Source: an uncultured Candidatus Thioglobus sp.
GTDB lineage: Bacteria; Pseudomonadota; Gammaproteobacteria; PS1; Pseudothioglobaceae
Direction: 5' to 3'
NCBI GenBank assembly: GCA_905614365.1
Contig: CAJQSO010000039.1
Location: forward strand, 1-41,693
DNA length: 41,693 bases
A model generated the notes under the pieces. It made no database searches, was not told the DNA's origin, and worked only from the letters and a program-made list of their open reading frames with translations. Each line of letters opens with the position of its first letter. Position 1 is the stretch's first letter. Below, one piece after another: positions 1 to 8,908 of the stretch. The position numbers and the translations under genes were made by a program.

Positions 1-1
1 C

Positions 2-577
2 ATGAATTCTTATATTGGTCTTGTAGAGGTAGGTATTGGCGCTTTACCAGCAGGCTGTGGAAGCAAGGAAATGGCTTTAAGGGCATTCCTTAATAAAGAA
101 ACAGATGATATATTCCCTTTACTTTCTAAGCATTTTGAGAAAATTGCCATGGCAAAAGTTTCAGCAAGTGCATTAGAGGCTAAAGAAATGGGCTATTTAA
201 AGAATGATGATGTAATTATTGCTAATCCAAATGAGCTACTTTATGTTGCAAAGCAGCAAGCACTGGCATTACTAGAATCTGGATTTAAATCTCCTTTAGA
301 TTCAACATTTAAAGTAGTTGGAAAGGCTGGGTATGCAAATATTATGGCACAAATTGCTAACCTTTATGAAGGACACTTTATGTCAGATCATGATAAGCAT
401 TGTATTACCTCTCTAGCAAAAGTAATGACTGGCTCTGAAGTTGAAGAAAATACAATAGTGAATTCGCAAATGATATTGGATCTTGAGAGAAAGTACTTTG
501 TCGAACTTTTAGGTACTCAGAAAACGCAAGAAAGAATTGAGTTTATGCTAAGAAATAGCAAGCCACTTCGAAATTAA
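2..577 (+). CDS. 3-hydroxyacyl-CoA dehydrogenase/enoyl-CoA hydratase, C-terminal part (FadN-type), 5' truncated by window edge
   Basis: This is the C-terminal 191 residues of a bifunctional beta-oxidation enzyme whose start lies before the window. The visible part is a crotonase (enoyl-CoA hydratase) domain: residues 5-17 carry the GLVEVGIGALPAG stretch, with a Glu at the position of a crotonase catalytic acid, followed by GSKEMALR. The protein ends in FMLRNSKPLRN, as FadN-like proteins do; in that family the dehydrogenase domain comes first and the hydratase domain last, the opposite of FadB. The stop is 12 bp before the thiolase start, so the two form a fadN-fadA-like pair. The ATG at position 2 is internal, not a real start. 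Family assignment is good; chain-length preference cannot be read. Confidence 0.85.
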   Translation: MNSYIGLVEVGIGALPAGCGSKEMALRAFLNKETDDIFPLLSKHFEKIAMAKVSASALEAKEMGYLKNDDVIIANPNELLYVAKQQALALLESGFKSPLDSTFKVVGKAGYANIMAQIANLYEGHFMSDHDKHCITSLAKVMTGSEVEENTIVNSQMILDLERKYFVELLGTQKTQERIEFMLRNSKPLRN

Positions 578-589
578 CTGGAGAACATT

Positions 590-1783
590 ATGAGAAAAGC
601 TTATATTATTGATGCAAAAAGGACTCCAGTTGGAAAAGTAAGGGGTTTATTATCTAAAACCAGAGCGGATGATTTATTGATTCATGCCATACAAAGTGTA
701 TTGAAAGCATCAGATGCTAGTGAAGAAATTAATAAAAATATTGATGACATTATAGTTGGCTGCGCTATGCCAGAAGGCCCACAAGGGCTAAATATCGCTC
801 GAATTGCAACATTACTTGCTGGTCTTCCAGATTCAACGCCTGCGTACACTTTAAATAGGTTCTGCTCTTCAGGGCTTCAATCAGTATCCAATGCTGCTGA
901 TTTAATAAAGTCGGGTTCAGCTGACTTAGTAATAGCAGCGGGTGTTGAAAGTATGAGTAGCGTTCCTATGACTGGCTTCAAGCCCTCTATGAATCCTAAA
1001 ATTTTATCAGATGAAAATATTTCTATTGCTTATGGAATGGGCTTAACAGCAGAAAAGGTAGTCCAAAAATATAACATCTCAAGAGAAGCGCAAGATGAAT
1101 TTGCCTTTGAAAGTCATCAAAAAGCAATTCTGGCAAATAGTAATGGCTCATTTTCAAATGAAATATCACCAATAACAACTGTTGAAAATGGATACTCAAC
1201 TAAATCCAATGAATACACAACTCGCTCTAATGTTGTTTCGATGGATGAAGGGCCAAGAGAAGATACGAGTCTTGAAGTTTTAGCTAAACTAAGAACTGTT
1301 TTTGCTCAGGATGGTTCAGTCACTGCAGGAAATAGCTCACAAATGTCTGATGCTGCTGCTGCAGTTCTTGTGGCTAGCGAAGAAGCTGTAGAAAAATATA
1401 ATCTAACACCAAAAGCTGAGTTTATGGGCTTTTCAGTTGCAGGTGTTCCTGCAGAAATTATGGGAATTGGTCCAGTCAAAGCAATTCCAAAAGTTTTAAA
1501 GTCAACAAGTTTAAGCTTGGATGATATTGGCTGGATTGAACTTAATGAGGCTTTCGCTGCGCAATCATTAGCTGTAATTCAAGAGTTGGGTCTAGACCCT
1601 AAAAAGGTCAACCCACTTGGGGGCGCAATTGCTCTAGGTCATCCATTAGGAGCTACAGGCGCTATAAGGATTGCTACTCTGGTATCAGCCATGCAAAGAG
1701 AAAATATTGATTATGGTATGGTCACAATGTGTATTGGAACTGGTATGGGCGCTGCAGGCATAATTAAAAATATAAGAAACTAA
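590..1783 (+). CDS. fadA: Acetyl-CoA acyltransferase (thiolase), FadA/FadI-like
   Basis: This enzyme catalyses thiolytic cleavage of 3-ketoacyl-CoA to acetyl-CoA and a shortened acyl-CoA, the last step of beta-oxidation, in the cytoplasm. The 397-residue length is normal for thiolases. The acyl-accepting Cys92 lies in NRFCSSGLQS, His351 in GHPLGATGA and the second catalytic Cys381 in CIGTGMGAAG. A GGAG Shine-Dalgarno (580-583) precedes the ATG and follows the hydroxyacyl-CoA dehydrogenase stop by a few bases, so the pair is co-transcribed. It could also be a biosynthetic acetyl-CoA acetyltransferase acting on acetoacetyl-CoA, relevant because acetoacetate-CoA ligase is encoded downstream in the same operon. 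The thiolase call is firm; the exact substrate is not. Confidence 0.93.
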   Translation: MRKAYIIDAKRTPVGKVRGLLSKTRADDLLIHAIQSVLKASDASEEINKNIDDIIVGCAMPEGPQGLNIARIATLLAGLPDSTPAYTLNRFCSSGLQSVSNAADLIKSGSADLVIAAGVESMSSVPMTGFKPSMNPKILSDENISIAYGMGLTAEKVVQKYNISREAQDEFAFESHQKAILANSNGSFSNEISPITTVENGYSTKSNEYTTRSNVVSMDEGPREDTSLEVLAKLRTVFAQDGSVTAGNSSQMSDAAAAVLVASEEAVEKYNLTPKAEFMGFSVAGVPAEIMGIGPVKAIPKVLKSTSLSLDDIGWIELNEAFAAQSLAVIQELGLDPKKVNPLGGAIALGHPLGATGAIRIATLVSAMQRENIDYGMVTMCIGTGMGAAGIIKNIRN

Positions 1784-2770
1784 ATGAAAAAACAAAATTT
1801 TATCAATACGTTAAGACTGCCAATCATTCAGTCACCAATGTTCATTGTTTCAAATGCGAGACTTGTTATTGCATCATCAAAGGCAGGAATTGTTGGGTCA
1901 TTTCCATCAGCTAATTGTAGAACATTAGAGGCCCTAGACAAAACTTTTTTTGAAATAACTCAAGCTTTAGGTTCAGGTAAGGAGGCCCTCCCTTGGGCGG
2001 TTAATCTTATTGTTAGTAAAATGTATGCTCGGAGCAATGATGATCTTGATTTAATTCTCAAACATCAGCCACCAATTGTAATAACCTCACTTGGTAACCC
2101 CAAAGAAGTTGTTGAAAAAGTTCACAAATATGGTGGTTTAGTTTTTTCAGATGTTATCAACTTATACCACTCAAAGAAAGCAATTGATGCTGGCGTTGAT
2201 GGTTTAATTTTGGTTTGTAATGGTGCAGGGGGGCATACTGGAGAACTTTCACCATTTGCTTTTGTAGCTGAGGTGAGGGAGATTTTTGATGGCACAATTA
2301 TTGTTGGTGGAAGTATTAGTTCAGGGGATTCAATCTTGGCAATTCAGGCTATGGGTGCAGATATGGCTTACATGGGAACTCGCTTTATCGCAACAAAAGA
2401 AAGTGACGCCACTGACGAATATAAAGATATGATACTTAATGCTTCAGCAAGTGACATTATTAAGTCTAATAAAATTACTGGAGTTAATGGAAACTGGCTC
2501 GAGCAATCACTAAAAAATGCTGGAATTGCATCTAAAGAAGGTGGAATCAAGCAAACATTGGGTGATTTAAAGAAAATGATAATGCCTCTAATCAAGCAAA
2601 AACTTAAAGTAGATTTTGATATAAGTAAAGTTACTGCTAAAAGGTGGCGTGATATTTTTTCAGCAGGTCAAGGTGTTGGCTCTATCTCCAATGTGCCAAG
2701 TGTTGATGATTTAGTGTTAGAATTAGAGAAGCAACATGCTAAAGCAAAAAGTCGAATTTTAAAAGGATGA
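1784..2770 (+). CDS. Nitronate monooxygenase-like FMN flavoprotein (2-nitropropane dioxygenase family)
   Basis: This is a 328-residue TIM-barrel FMN protein. Visible family features are the N-terminal PIIQSPMF, the CNGAGGHTG stretch with His151 at the position of the catalytic histidine of nitronate monooxygenases, the phosphate-binding IIVGGSIS at about 173-179, and AMGADMAYMGTRF at about 189-201. Known members oxidise alkyl nitronates, but the fold also includes FabK-type enoyl reductases, and many members in acyl-CoA operons have no proven substrate. The ATG starts at the base after the thiolase stop codon, so translation is coupled to the thiolase. Its place between a thiolase and acyl-CoA ligases suggests a role in detoxification or in an unusual acyl-CoA oxidation or reduction step. 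That is inference. Confidence 0.85.
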   Translation: MKKQNFINTLRLPIIQSPMFIVSNARLVIASSKAGIVGSFPSANCRTLEALDKTFFEITQALGSGKEALPWAVNLIVSKMYARSNDDLDLILKHQPPIVITSLGNPKEVVEKVHKYGGLVFSDVINLYHSKKAIDAGVDGLILVCNGAGGHTGELSPFAFVAEVREIFDGTIIVGGSISSGDSILAIQAMGADMAYMGTRFIATKESDATDEYKDMILNASASDIIKSNKITGVNGNWLEQSLKNAGIASKEGGIKQTLGDLKKMIMPLIKQKLKVDFDISKVTAKRWRDIFSAGQGVGSISNVPSVDDLVLELEKQHAKAKSRILKG

Positions 2771-2777
2771 TAAATAA

Positions 2778-3347
2778 ATGCTACCTAGGCCAGCAAAGCG
2801 AGATTTAAAACATAATAGAGATATCACAGGTAAGGGCTATAAAAGGGATGATGGGCTTTGGGACGTTGAGGTTTTCCTAATTGATAGCAAGACATATTCC
2901 TTTGAAAATATGCATAGAGGCTACATTAGTGCTGGAGAGCCCCTTCATGATATGGCTGTTAGGCTAACTCTTGATGATGACAGGAAAATTATCGATATAG
3001 AGGCAGTAATTAATGCATCTCCATACAATATTTGTCCACAGGCCGTAAAAAATTGTCAAAACTTAAAAGGTGAGTATTTAATTTCAGGCTTTAACAGGAA
3101 AGTTATAAAAGCAATGGGTGGTGAAAAAGGATGCAGGCATATCACTGACTTATTGGCTTATGCAGGAACGATTGCTTATCAAACCCTTTGGAAAGAGAAA
3201 ACTGGTGATGAAACTAATACTATTTCTTTAGAGGAAGCCAAATCAATAGAAAAGAAATTTACAAACTCTTGTTTTGCATTTAAGAAAGATGGAGAGGTTT
3301 ATAATCAGTACAAAGAAATATTAATAAATAAGATAGAGAAACGTTAA
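2778..3347 (+). CDS. DUF2889 family protein of unknown function
   Basis: This 189-residue soluble protein matches the DUF2889 pattern from memory: YKRDDGLWDVEV near the N-terminus, AGEPLHDMAVRLT at 52-64, EAVINASPYNICP at 75-87 and GCRHITDLL at 118-126. No biochemical function is established for the family that I know of. His58, Cys86, Cys119 and His121 fall in the most conserved blocks and could form a metal or catalytic site; this is inference. It lies 7 bp downstream of the nitronate-monooxygenase-like gene and 22 bp upstream of fadD, all on one strand, so it belongs to the acyl-CoA operon. There is no signal peptide or membrane segment. Confidence 0.82.
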   Translation: MLPRPAKRDLKHNRDITGKGYKRDDGLWDVEVFLIDSKTYSFENMHRGYISAGEPLHDMAVRLTLDDDRKIIDIEAVINASPYNICPQAVKNCQNLKGEYLISGFNRKVIKAMGGEKGCRHITDLLAYAGTIAYQTLWKEKTGDETNTISLEEAKSIEKKFTNSCFAFKKDGEVYNQYKEILINKIEKR

Positions 3348-3369
3348 TAACGAGCATAAGGGGAAAAGC

Positions 3370-5019
3370 ATGGAAAAAGTCATACCAAATAAATTTGAAG
3401 AAACAGAGTTTTTTAAAGAGCATGGTAACTTAGTAGAGTTTTTTGATAACTGCTGTAAAGAGCATAATGGCAAAATGGCTTTTGAAAGCTTTGGTGTTGA
3501 AATTTCATATGAAGATCTTTCAGAAAAAGTAAATGCTTTTGCCTCTTGGCTGACTAACAATTTCCAGGCAGGAGATAGGATAGCTGTGATGATGCCAAAT
3601 ATGCTTGCCTACCCAATAATTGTATATGGCGCCTTGAAAGCTGGAATCGTTGTTGTTAATGTTAATCCTCTCTATACGCAAAGAGAATTAGAGCATGTTC
3701 TTAAAGATAGTGAAGCTAAAGTATTGGCAGTTTGGGAGGGCGTTGCAAATGTAGTAGAGAAGTCTAATCTTGCGAATGTAGAAAAAGTAATGATTACAAC
3801 TGTTGGCGATCTTCTTGGATTTAAAGGGAAGATTATTAACTTTGTAGCTAGAAAAGTTAAAAAGTTAGTACCTAAATTTAACATTGATAACGCTGTTATG
3901 TTTAATAAAGTATTAAGTGACAACTTAGGATCAAATCCAGTTAAAGTTGATATATCTATTGATAGTACTGCATTTCTTCAATACACTGGAGGCACAACAG
4001 GAGTTTCAAAGGGCGCAGTTTTGTCCCACCGAAATATCCTTGCAAATATTATTCAGGCGTTTTTTACTATTGATCCAAAAATGTATGATGAATCAAGAAA
4101 TGAACAGAGAATTGCCATCTGTCCACTACCTCTTTATCATATATTTGCATTAACCGTTCACAACTTTATGCTATTTCATATTGGTGGAAAAACTGTTTTA
4201 ATTACTAACCCAAGGGATCTTAAGACTTTTGTTTCATTAATGAAAAAACATAAGTTTCATATGATTTCTGGCGTAAATACTCTTTATGAGGCACTATTAA
4301 ATTATGATGGCTTTAAGGAGTTAGATTTTAGTAACTTGCTTATGTCATTAAGCGGCGGAATGGCTGCTTTAGATACTACTGCCAAAAGGTGGCATGAAGC
4401 TACTAAATCTGTCATTTGGCAAGCATATGGACTAACAGAGACCTCTCCTTTGGTGAGCGTTAATGATTATAAGCAAACTGAATTTACTGGCTCTGTAGGC
4501 TTGCCAGCTGCATTTACTGAAATTGAAATTCGAGATGAAGATAATAATGTTTTAACTGAAACTAATGCTGTTGGAGAGCTCTGCGTTCGCGGTCCTCAAG
4601 TTATGAGTGGCTATTGGAATTCAGAAGTTTCGGGTCTTGATGAAAATAATTGGTTCATGACAGGTGATATTGCTCGAATAGATGAAACTAATAATATTTT
4701 CATTGTTGATCGTAAAAAAGATATGATTATCGTGTCTGGATTTAATGTTTATCCAAATGAGGTAGAGGCAGTTGTAAATGAACACCCTGCTGTTCTTGAG
4801 TGTGGCTGCGTTGGAATTGAGGGTGAAGGTTCTCAAGAGCTTGTTAAAGTATTTATAGTTCTTCATGAGGGACAAACATTGTCTGAAGAGGAAATCATTA
4901 GTTTTTGCCGTGAAAAATTAACAGCATATAAAGTGCCTAAGCATATTGAGTTTATTAAGGAAATTCCTAAAACAAATGTTGGTAAAGTTCTTAGAAGAGA
5001 GTTGAAGACTGGGTCTTAA
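3370..5019 (+). CDS. fadD: Long-chain fatty acid-CoA ligase
   Basis: This ATP-dependent AMP-forming ligase activates free fatty acids to acyl-CoA via an acyl-adenylate. The 549-residue length fits FadD. In order it shows the phosphate-binding loop YTGGTTGVSKGA at about 204-216, the adenylate motif YGLTETSP, MTGDIARID, the hinge motif DRKKDMIIVSGFNVYPNEVE and the C-terminal catalytic lysine region in NVGKVLRREL. A strong AAGGGG Shine-Dalgarno (3358-3363) precedes the ATG. The stop overlaps the start of the acetoacetate-CoA ligase as TAATG. It supplies acyl-CoA to the dehydrogenase/hydratase and thiolase encoded just upstream. A medium-chain or aromatic acid substrate cannot be excluded, but FadD is the most likely call. 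Confidence 0.92.
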   Translation: MEKVIPNKFEETEFFKEHGNLVEFFDNCCKEHNGKMAFESFGVEISYEDLSEKVNAFASWLTNNFQAGDRIAVMMPNMLAYPIIVYGALKAGIVVVNVNPLYTQRELEHVLKDSEAKVLAVWEGVANVVEKSNLANVEKVMITTVGDLLGFKGKIINFVARKVKKLVPKFNIDNAVMFNKVLSDNLGSNPVKVDISIDSTAFLQYTGGTTGVSKGAVLSHRNILANIIQAFFTIDPKMYDESRNEQRIAICPLPLYHIFALTVHNFMLFHIGGKTVLITNPRDLKTFVSLMKKHKFHMISGVNTLYEALLNYDGFKELDFSNLLMSLSGGMAALDTTAKRWHEATKSVIWQAYGLTETSPLVSVNDYKQTEFTGSVGLPAAFTEIEIRDEDNNVLTETNAVGELCVRGPQVMSGYWNSEVSGLDENNWFMTGDIARIDETNNIFIVDRKKDMIIVSGFNVYPNEVEAVVNEHPAVLECGCVGIEGEGSQELVKVFIVLHEGQTLSEEEIISFCREKLTAYKVPKHIEFIKEIPKTNVGKVLRRELKTGS

Positions 5020-6971
5020 TGAATGAAATACTTTGGAAGCCCACTTTAAGTGAAATAGAGGATTCTCAGGCATGGGAGTTTATTCAAGAAGCTAATATTA
5101 AGTTTAATATAAGTCTAGAAAATTTTCATGACTTATATAATTGGTCATGTAAGTTCCCTGAATCTTTTTGGGAATTATTTTGGAGTTATTCTAAAATTAT
5201 TGCAAGTAAGGACTCTAAAAAAGTTCTGAAAAATAGTGATGATTTTTTAGGCTCAGAATGGTTCTCAGATTCAAAATTAAATTTTGCAAACAATCTTCTA
5301 TCTAAACGAGATCAAACACCCGCAATAATTTTTTGGGGTGAGGATAAGCATAAAAGTTCTCTAACGTTCGACGAATTGTATAATCAGGTCTCAAGACTCT
5401 CTCATTGGCTTCAGGAGAATGGTGTTATAAAAGGTGACCGCGTTGCTGGTTTTCTTCCTAATATGCCAGAAGCAGTGGTTTCAATGTTGGCAGCTTCAAG
5501 TATTGGGGCAATTTGGACATCCTGCTCTCCTGATTTTGGAGTTCAAGGAGTCCTAGATCGCTTTGGTCAAGTTAAGCCTAAAATATTTATTTGTGTAGAT
5601 GCTTACCTCTATAACGGAAAGGTGTTTAATTGCCTTGAAAAGAATGCAGAGATAATATCTAGACTGCCTTCTATTGAGAGTACTTTATTGGTTCGTTATA
5701 TTGATGATCAAGTCTCTTTAAATGAGTCTAATTCGATTTTTGCTTTCGATGAGATTGTTAATCAGAGTGCAACGCCTGAATTAAATTTTGAATCTGTTAA
5801 GTTCAATGACCCACTCTATATTTTATTTTCGTCAGGAACTACTGGCGTTCCAAAATGTATTGTTCATGGAGTTGGAGGGACGCTAATTCAACATAAAAAA
5901 GAGCACACTCTTCACTGTGACATTAAAGAGGGTGAAAGGGTCTTTTATTTTTCTACTTGTGGCTGGATGATGTGGAATTGGCTTGTGAGTAGTTTAGCCT
6001 CGGGCGCAACAATAATGCTCTATGACGGCTCGCCAATATTAAAGCACAATACTAGTATTTTGTTTGACTATGCGGCGCAAGAAAAAATTAATGTTATGGG
6101 TGTATCTGCAAAATTTTTAGATACTTGCAGAAAAATAAATCTCAATCCAAATGTATCTCACAATTTAGATACTTTAAGAATGCTGCTTTCTACAGGATCA
6201 GTATTAAGTCCTGATTGTTTTGATTATGTTTATAAATATGTAAAAGAAAAAATATGTTTGTCTTCTATTTCTGGAGGAACTGATATTGTTTCATGTTTTG
6301 TATTGGGCTCTTCAATACTTCCAGTGTATCGAAGTGAATTGCAAACTCGAGGCCTTGGTCTTTCTGTTGAAGTTTGGAATGAACTAGGTGAATCAGTTGT
6401 TGGAGAAAAGGGTGAGCTTGTTTGCACTAATACTTTTCCTTCAAAACCAATAATGTTTTGGAACGATAAAAATATGTCTAAATATAGAAGTTCATATTTT
6501 GAACGCTACTCTAATGTTTGGTGTCATGGTGATTATGTAAAACTCATGGAGACGGGTGGGATGATTTTTTATGGAAGGTCAGATACAACCCTTAATCGAG
6601 ATGGAGTGAGAATTGGAACAGCTGAAATATATCGACAAGTTGAAATACTAAATGAAGTATTAGAGTCTGTGGTTGTTGAGCAGGCATTTGATGATGACTC
6701 ACGAATCATCTTATTTGTAAAGTTGAATGATGATCAGCAATTGAGCGATGAACTTAAAAATAAAATAGTTCATCAAATTAGAAGCAATACTTCACCTAGA
6801 CATGTTCCAGATGTAATCATTCAGGTCTCTGATATTCCTAGAACAAAGAGCGGTAAAATTGTTGAATTAGCCGTTCAAAAAGCAATTAGTAATCTACCTA
6901 TTGATAATAAGACTGCTCTAGAAAATCCAGAAGCTCTTCAGGAGTTTTACCAACATAAAGAGCTTCAATGA
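5019..6971 (+). CDS. aacS: Acetoacetate-CoA ligase (acetoacetyl-CoA synthetase)
   Basis: This enzyme converts acetoacetate, ATP and CoA to acetoacetyl-CoA, which thiolase can split to two acetyl-CoA. At 650 residues it has the size of acetoacetyl-CoA synthetases. It carries the N-terminal ACS-type lid region, the loop LFSSGTTGVPKCIVHG around residue 270, the family-typical STCGWMMWNWLVSSL, and the C-terminal PRTKSGKIVELAVQ with the adenylation lysine. Its ATG overlaps the fadD stop by one base, indicating translational coupling. Acetoacetate can come from ketone bodies, amino acids or the dehydrocarnitine cleavage step of carnitine catabolism. The last is notable because a carnitine-type gene module lies at 13144-17731. 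This is the last gene of the operon; a promoter-like gap follows. Confidence 0.92.
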   Translation: MNEILWKPTLSEIEDSQAWEFIQEANIKFNISLENFHDLYNWSCKFPESFWELFWSYSKIIASKDSKKVLKNSDDFLGSEWFSDSKLNFANNLLSKRDQTPAIIFWGEDKHKSSLTFDELYNQVSRLSHWLQENGVIKGDRVAGFLPNMPEAVVSMLAASSIGAIWTSCSPDFGVQGVLDRFGQVKPKIFICVDAYLYNGKVFNCLEKNAEIISRLPSIESTLLVRYIDDQVSLNESNSIFAFDEIVNQSATPELNFESVKFNDPLYILFSSGTTGVPKCIVHGVGGTLIQHKKEHTLHCDIKEGERVFYFSTCGWMMWNWLVSSLASGATIMLYDGSPILKHNTSILFDYAAQEKINVMGVSAKFLDTCRKINLNPNVSHNLDTLRMLLSTGSVLSPDCFDYVYKYVKEKICLSSISGGTDIVSCFVLGSSILPVYRSELQTRGLGLSVEVWNELGESVVGEKGELVCTNTFPSKPIMFWNDKNMSKYRSSYFERYSNVWCHGDYVKLMETGGMIFYGRSDTTLNRDGVRIGTAEIYRQVEILNEVLESVVVEQAFDDDSRIILFVKLNDDQQLSDELKNKIVHQIRSNTSPRHVPDVIIQVSDIPRTKSGKIVELAVQKAISNLPIDNKTALENPEALQEFYQHKELQ

Positions 6972-6980
6972 TGCTGTATT

Positions 6981-7010
6981 TTGGAGTGTTACCAAAGGTT
7001 ATAATATTAT
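6981..7010 (+). promoter_or_regulatory. Candidate promoter upstream of tdk
   Basis: The 65-bp gap between aacS and tdk holds TTGGAG at 6981-6986 and, 18 bp later, TATTAT at 7005-7010. An overlapping TATAAT lies at 7000-7005. This is the only promoter-like stretch before tdk, which starts at 7037. The match is weak and AT-rich background makes chance hits likely. Confidence 0.4.
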
Positions 7011-7036
7011 ATTATTTCTAATTTAAGGTTTGTATT

Positions 7037-7618
7037 TTGGCTAAGCTTTACTTTTATTATTCTGCAATGAACGCAGGTAAGTCAACCTCACTTCTTCAGT
7101 CTGCATATAACTATAAAGAGAGAGGTATGAGGCCTTTTATAATGTCAGCAGCAATTGACAATCGGTATAGTATTGGTAAAGTAACATCAAGAATTGGCTT
7201 AGAGGCGGAAGCTTATCTTTTTCATAAGGAAGATGATTTGTTTAAGATACTTTCTGAGGAAAATAAAAAACAAGGTATCAATTGTGTGCTTATCGATGAA
7301 AGTCAATTTTTAAGTCGAGAGCAAGTAAAACAGCTAGCTATTGCTGTAGATGATCTTGATATACCTGTTCTTTGTTACGGTATTAGGACTGACTTCAGGG
7401 GTGAGCTATTCCCAGGTAGTCAGCATCTTTTGGCGTGGGCAGATAATCTAATAGAGCTAAAAACAATTTGCCATTGTGGAAGCAAAGCAACAATGGTTGT
7501 TCGCACTGATGAAGAAGGTAATATTATTAATGATGGTGATCAAGTAGTTATTGGAGGTAATGATCGTTATCAGTCAATGTGTCGAAAGCATTTCGCAGAA
7601 CATATCTGGTCAAATTGA
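7037..7618 (+). CDS. tdk: Thymidine kinase, TTG start
   Basis: This enzyme phosphorylates thymidine to dTMP in the pyrimidine salvage pathway. The 193-residue protein starts [17 protein letters not shown], almost the E. coli Tdk N-terminus, which fixes the start at the TTG at 7037. It has the P-loop AMNAGKST at 10-17, the DESQF Walker-B-like motif at about 90, and a zinc ribbon with CHCGSKA and a later SMCRKH. It stands alone between operons and has its own weak upstream promoter-like sequence. With thymidylate kinase (tmk) at 39890 it completes thymidine to dTDP. The assignment is firm; the rare start codon may keep expression low. Confidence 0.95.
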   Translation: MAKLYFYYSAMNAGKSTSLLQSAYNYKERGMRPFIMSAAIDNRYSIGKVTSRIGLEAEAYLFHKEDDLFKILSEENKKQGINCVLIDESQFLSREQVKQLAIAVDDLDIPVLCYGIRTDFRGELFPGSQHLLAWADNLIELKTICHCGSKATMVVRTDEEGNIINDGDQVVIGGNDRYQSMCRKHFAEHIWSN

Positions 7619-7660
7619 ATTTCAATATGAAGTTAATTAACACTTTAATATTTTCATATT

Positions 7661-8446
7661 ATGAGTGAACTTGTAGCTCTTCTATTACTTTTAGGTGCGT
7701 TTTCTGGATTTTTAGCTGGCCTATTAGGAGTTGGTGGGGGACTAATAATTGTTCCGGCCTTGTTATATCTTCTGGCGCCATCTGTAGACCAGTCAATCTT
7801 AATGCATACTTCAATTGGCACTGCCTTAGCGGCCATTGTTTTTACTTCTATTTCTAGTCTCTATGCGCATCAAAGGCATGGAGCAATACTTTGGAATAAT
7901 TTTACAAAGTTAGCGCCTACGATTCTACTTGGGTCTTTTACTGGCGCACTATTAGTAAAATATATGAGCTTTGATTTTCTAAGGCTATTTTTTGCATTCT
8001 TTGAGATTAGTGTTGCTTTAATTCTATGGTTTGGCGTTAGTACATCAAGTCATGCTGATAATTTATCTAGATGGGTTTGGTCAATATCTGGATATGTTAT
8101 TGGCCTAATTTCTGCTATGGTTGGAATTGGTGGCGGAACCATGACAACACCTTTTTTGGTTTATAACAATGTAGATATCAAAAATGCTATTGCAACCTCA
8201 GCTTCTGTTGGGATGCCAATTGCAATTGCTGGTAGTATTGGCTTTATGATTACAGGTTCAAGTCAAGCCCTTCCAACTGGTGGGATTGGTTTTATTAATT
8301 TTGAAGCGCTTATCGCTATTGTTGCTACAAGTATTTTTTTTGCACCATTAGGAGCAAAGGTAACTCATTCAGTGGAGAGTAAAAAACTTAAAAAAGGATT
8401 TTCAATGTTTCTAGGTTTTTTGGCAGTAATGGTTCTATTTTATTAA
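7661..8446 (+). CDS. TauE/SafE family membrane transporter (sulfite/sulfonate exporter type)
   Basis: This 261-residue integral membrane protein has about eight predicted hydrophobic segments. Two glycine-rich repeats, GLLGVGGGLIIVP at about 21-33 and AMVGIGGGTMTTP at about 150-162, are the hallmark of the inverted-repeat TauE/SafE (DUF81) family. Family members move small anions such as sulfite, sulfonates or sulfoacetate across the inner membrane. It is 42 bp after tdk and converges on msrB. No sulfur-metabolism gene sits beside it, so the substrate is unknown. A second, divergent member of the family is encoded at 23539-24282. Confidence 0.85.
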   Translation: MSELVALLLLLGAFSGFLAGLLGVGGGLIIVPALLYLLAPSVDQSILMHTSIGTALAAIVFTSISSLYAHQRHGAILWNNFTKLAPTILLGSFTGALLVKYMSFDFLRLFFAFFEISVALILWFGVSTSSHADNLSRWVWSISGYVIGLISAMVGIGGGTMTTPFLVYNNVDIKNAIATSASVGMPIAIAGSIGFMITGSSQALPTGGIGFINFEALIAIVATSIFFAPLGAKVTHSVESKKLKKGFSMFLGFLAVMVLFY

Positions 8447-8452
8447 CTGATT

Positions 8453-8479
8453 AAAGGCTGGGCTTATATATAGGCCTTT
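8453..8479. terminator. Candidate bidirectional terminator between convergent tauE-like gene and msrB
   Basis: The 36-bp space between two convergent stop codons contains AAAGGC (8453-8458) and GCCTTT (8474-8479), which can pair. The inner GGCTTAT/ATAGGCC can extend or compete with the stem. There is no long T tract, so strength is uncertain. Confidence 0.42.
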
Positions 8480-8482
8480 GCA

Positions 8483-8854
8483 TCACTTATCGTCAGAAAA
8501 ATTTAAAGCAACAGAGTTAATGCAGTATCGCTTTCCAGTTGGCTGAGGACCATCAGGGAAAACATGCCCCAAGTGGGCGTCACAAGATGCACATCGAACT
8601 TCCACTCTAAAATGACCCATAGAGTTATCTTCTAGTTGGCGAACACAACTACTGTTTGCAAGTTCATAAAAACTTGGCCATCCACTTCCTGAGTCAAACT
8701 TAGTACTCGATTCAAATAATACTGCGTCACAGCATATACAATGATAGTGCCCTGTCTCATTGTGATTATAATACTCACCAGAGAAAGGTGGCTCAGTGCC
8801 ACACTCTTGAGTAATGTGATAGGCTTCGGGTGATATATTCTTCTTATTATCCAT
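8483..8854 (-). CDS. msrB: Peptide-methionine (R)-S-oxide reductase
   Basis: This enzyme repairs methionine-R-sulfoxide in oxidised proteins, using thioredoxin. Numbered from the upstream ATG at 8884, it shows two zinc CxxC pairs (Cys49/Cys52 and Cys98/Cys101), the GSGWPSFYE motif, the HLGHVFPDGPQPTGKRYC block and the catalytic Cys121 in RYCINSVAL. The usual MsrB length is about 130 residues. Two ATG starts are possible, at 8884 (133 aa) and at 8854 (123 aa). A minus-strand TATAAT at 8866-8861 lies just before the 8854 ATG, and family alignment does not need the extra ten residues, so the shorter form is preferred but not proven. It is transcribed divergently from cca. Confidence 0.93.
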   Translation of the reverse strand: MDNKKNISPEAYHITQECGTEPPFSGEYYNHNETGHYHCICCDAVLFESSTKFDSGSGWPSFYELANSSCVRQLEDNSMGHFRVEVRCASCDAHLGHVFPDGPQPTGKRYCINSVALNFSDDK

Positions 8855-8908
8855 TCGTGTATTATAAGATAAATTTACAGTCATCTTTAAAATCTGCAGT
8901 TAATAATT

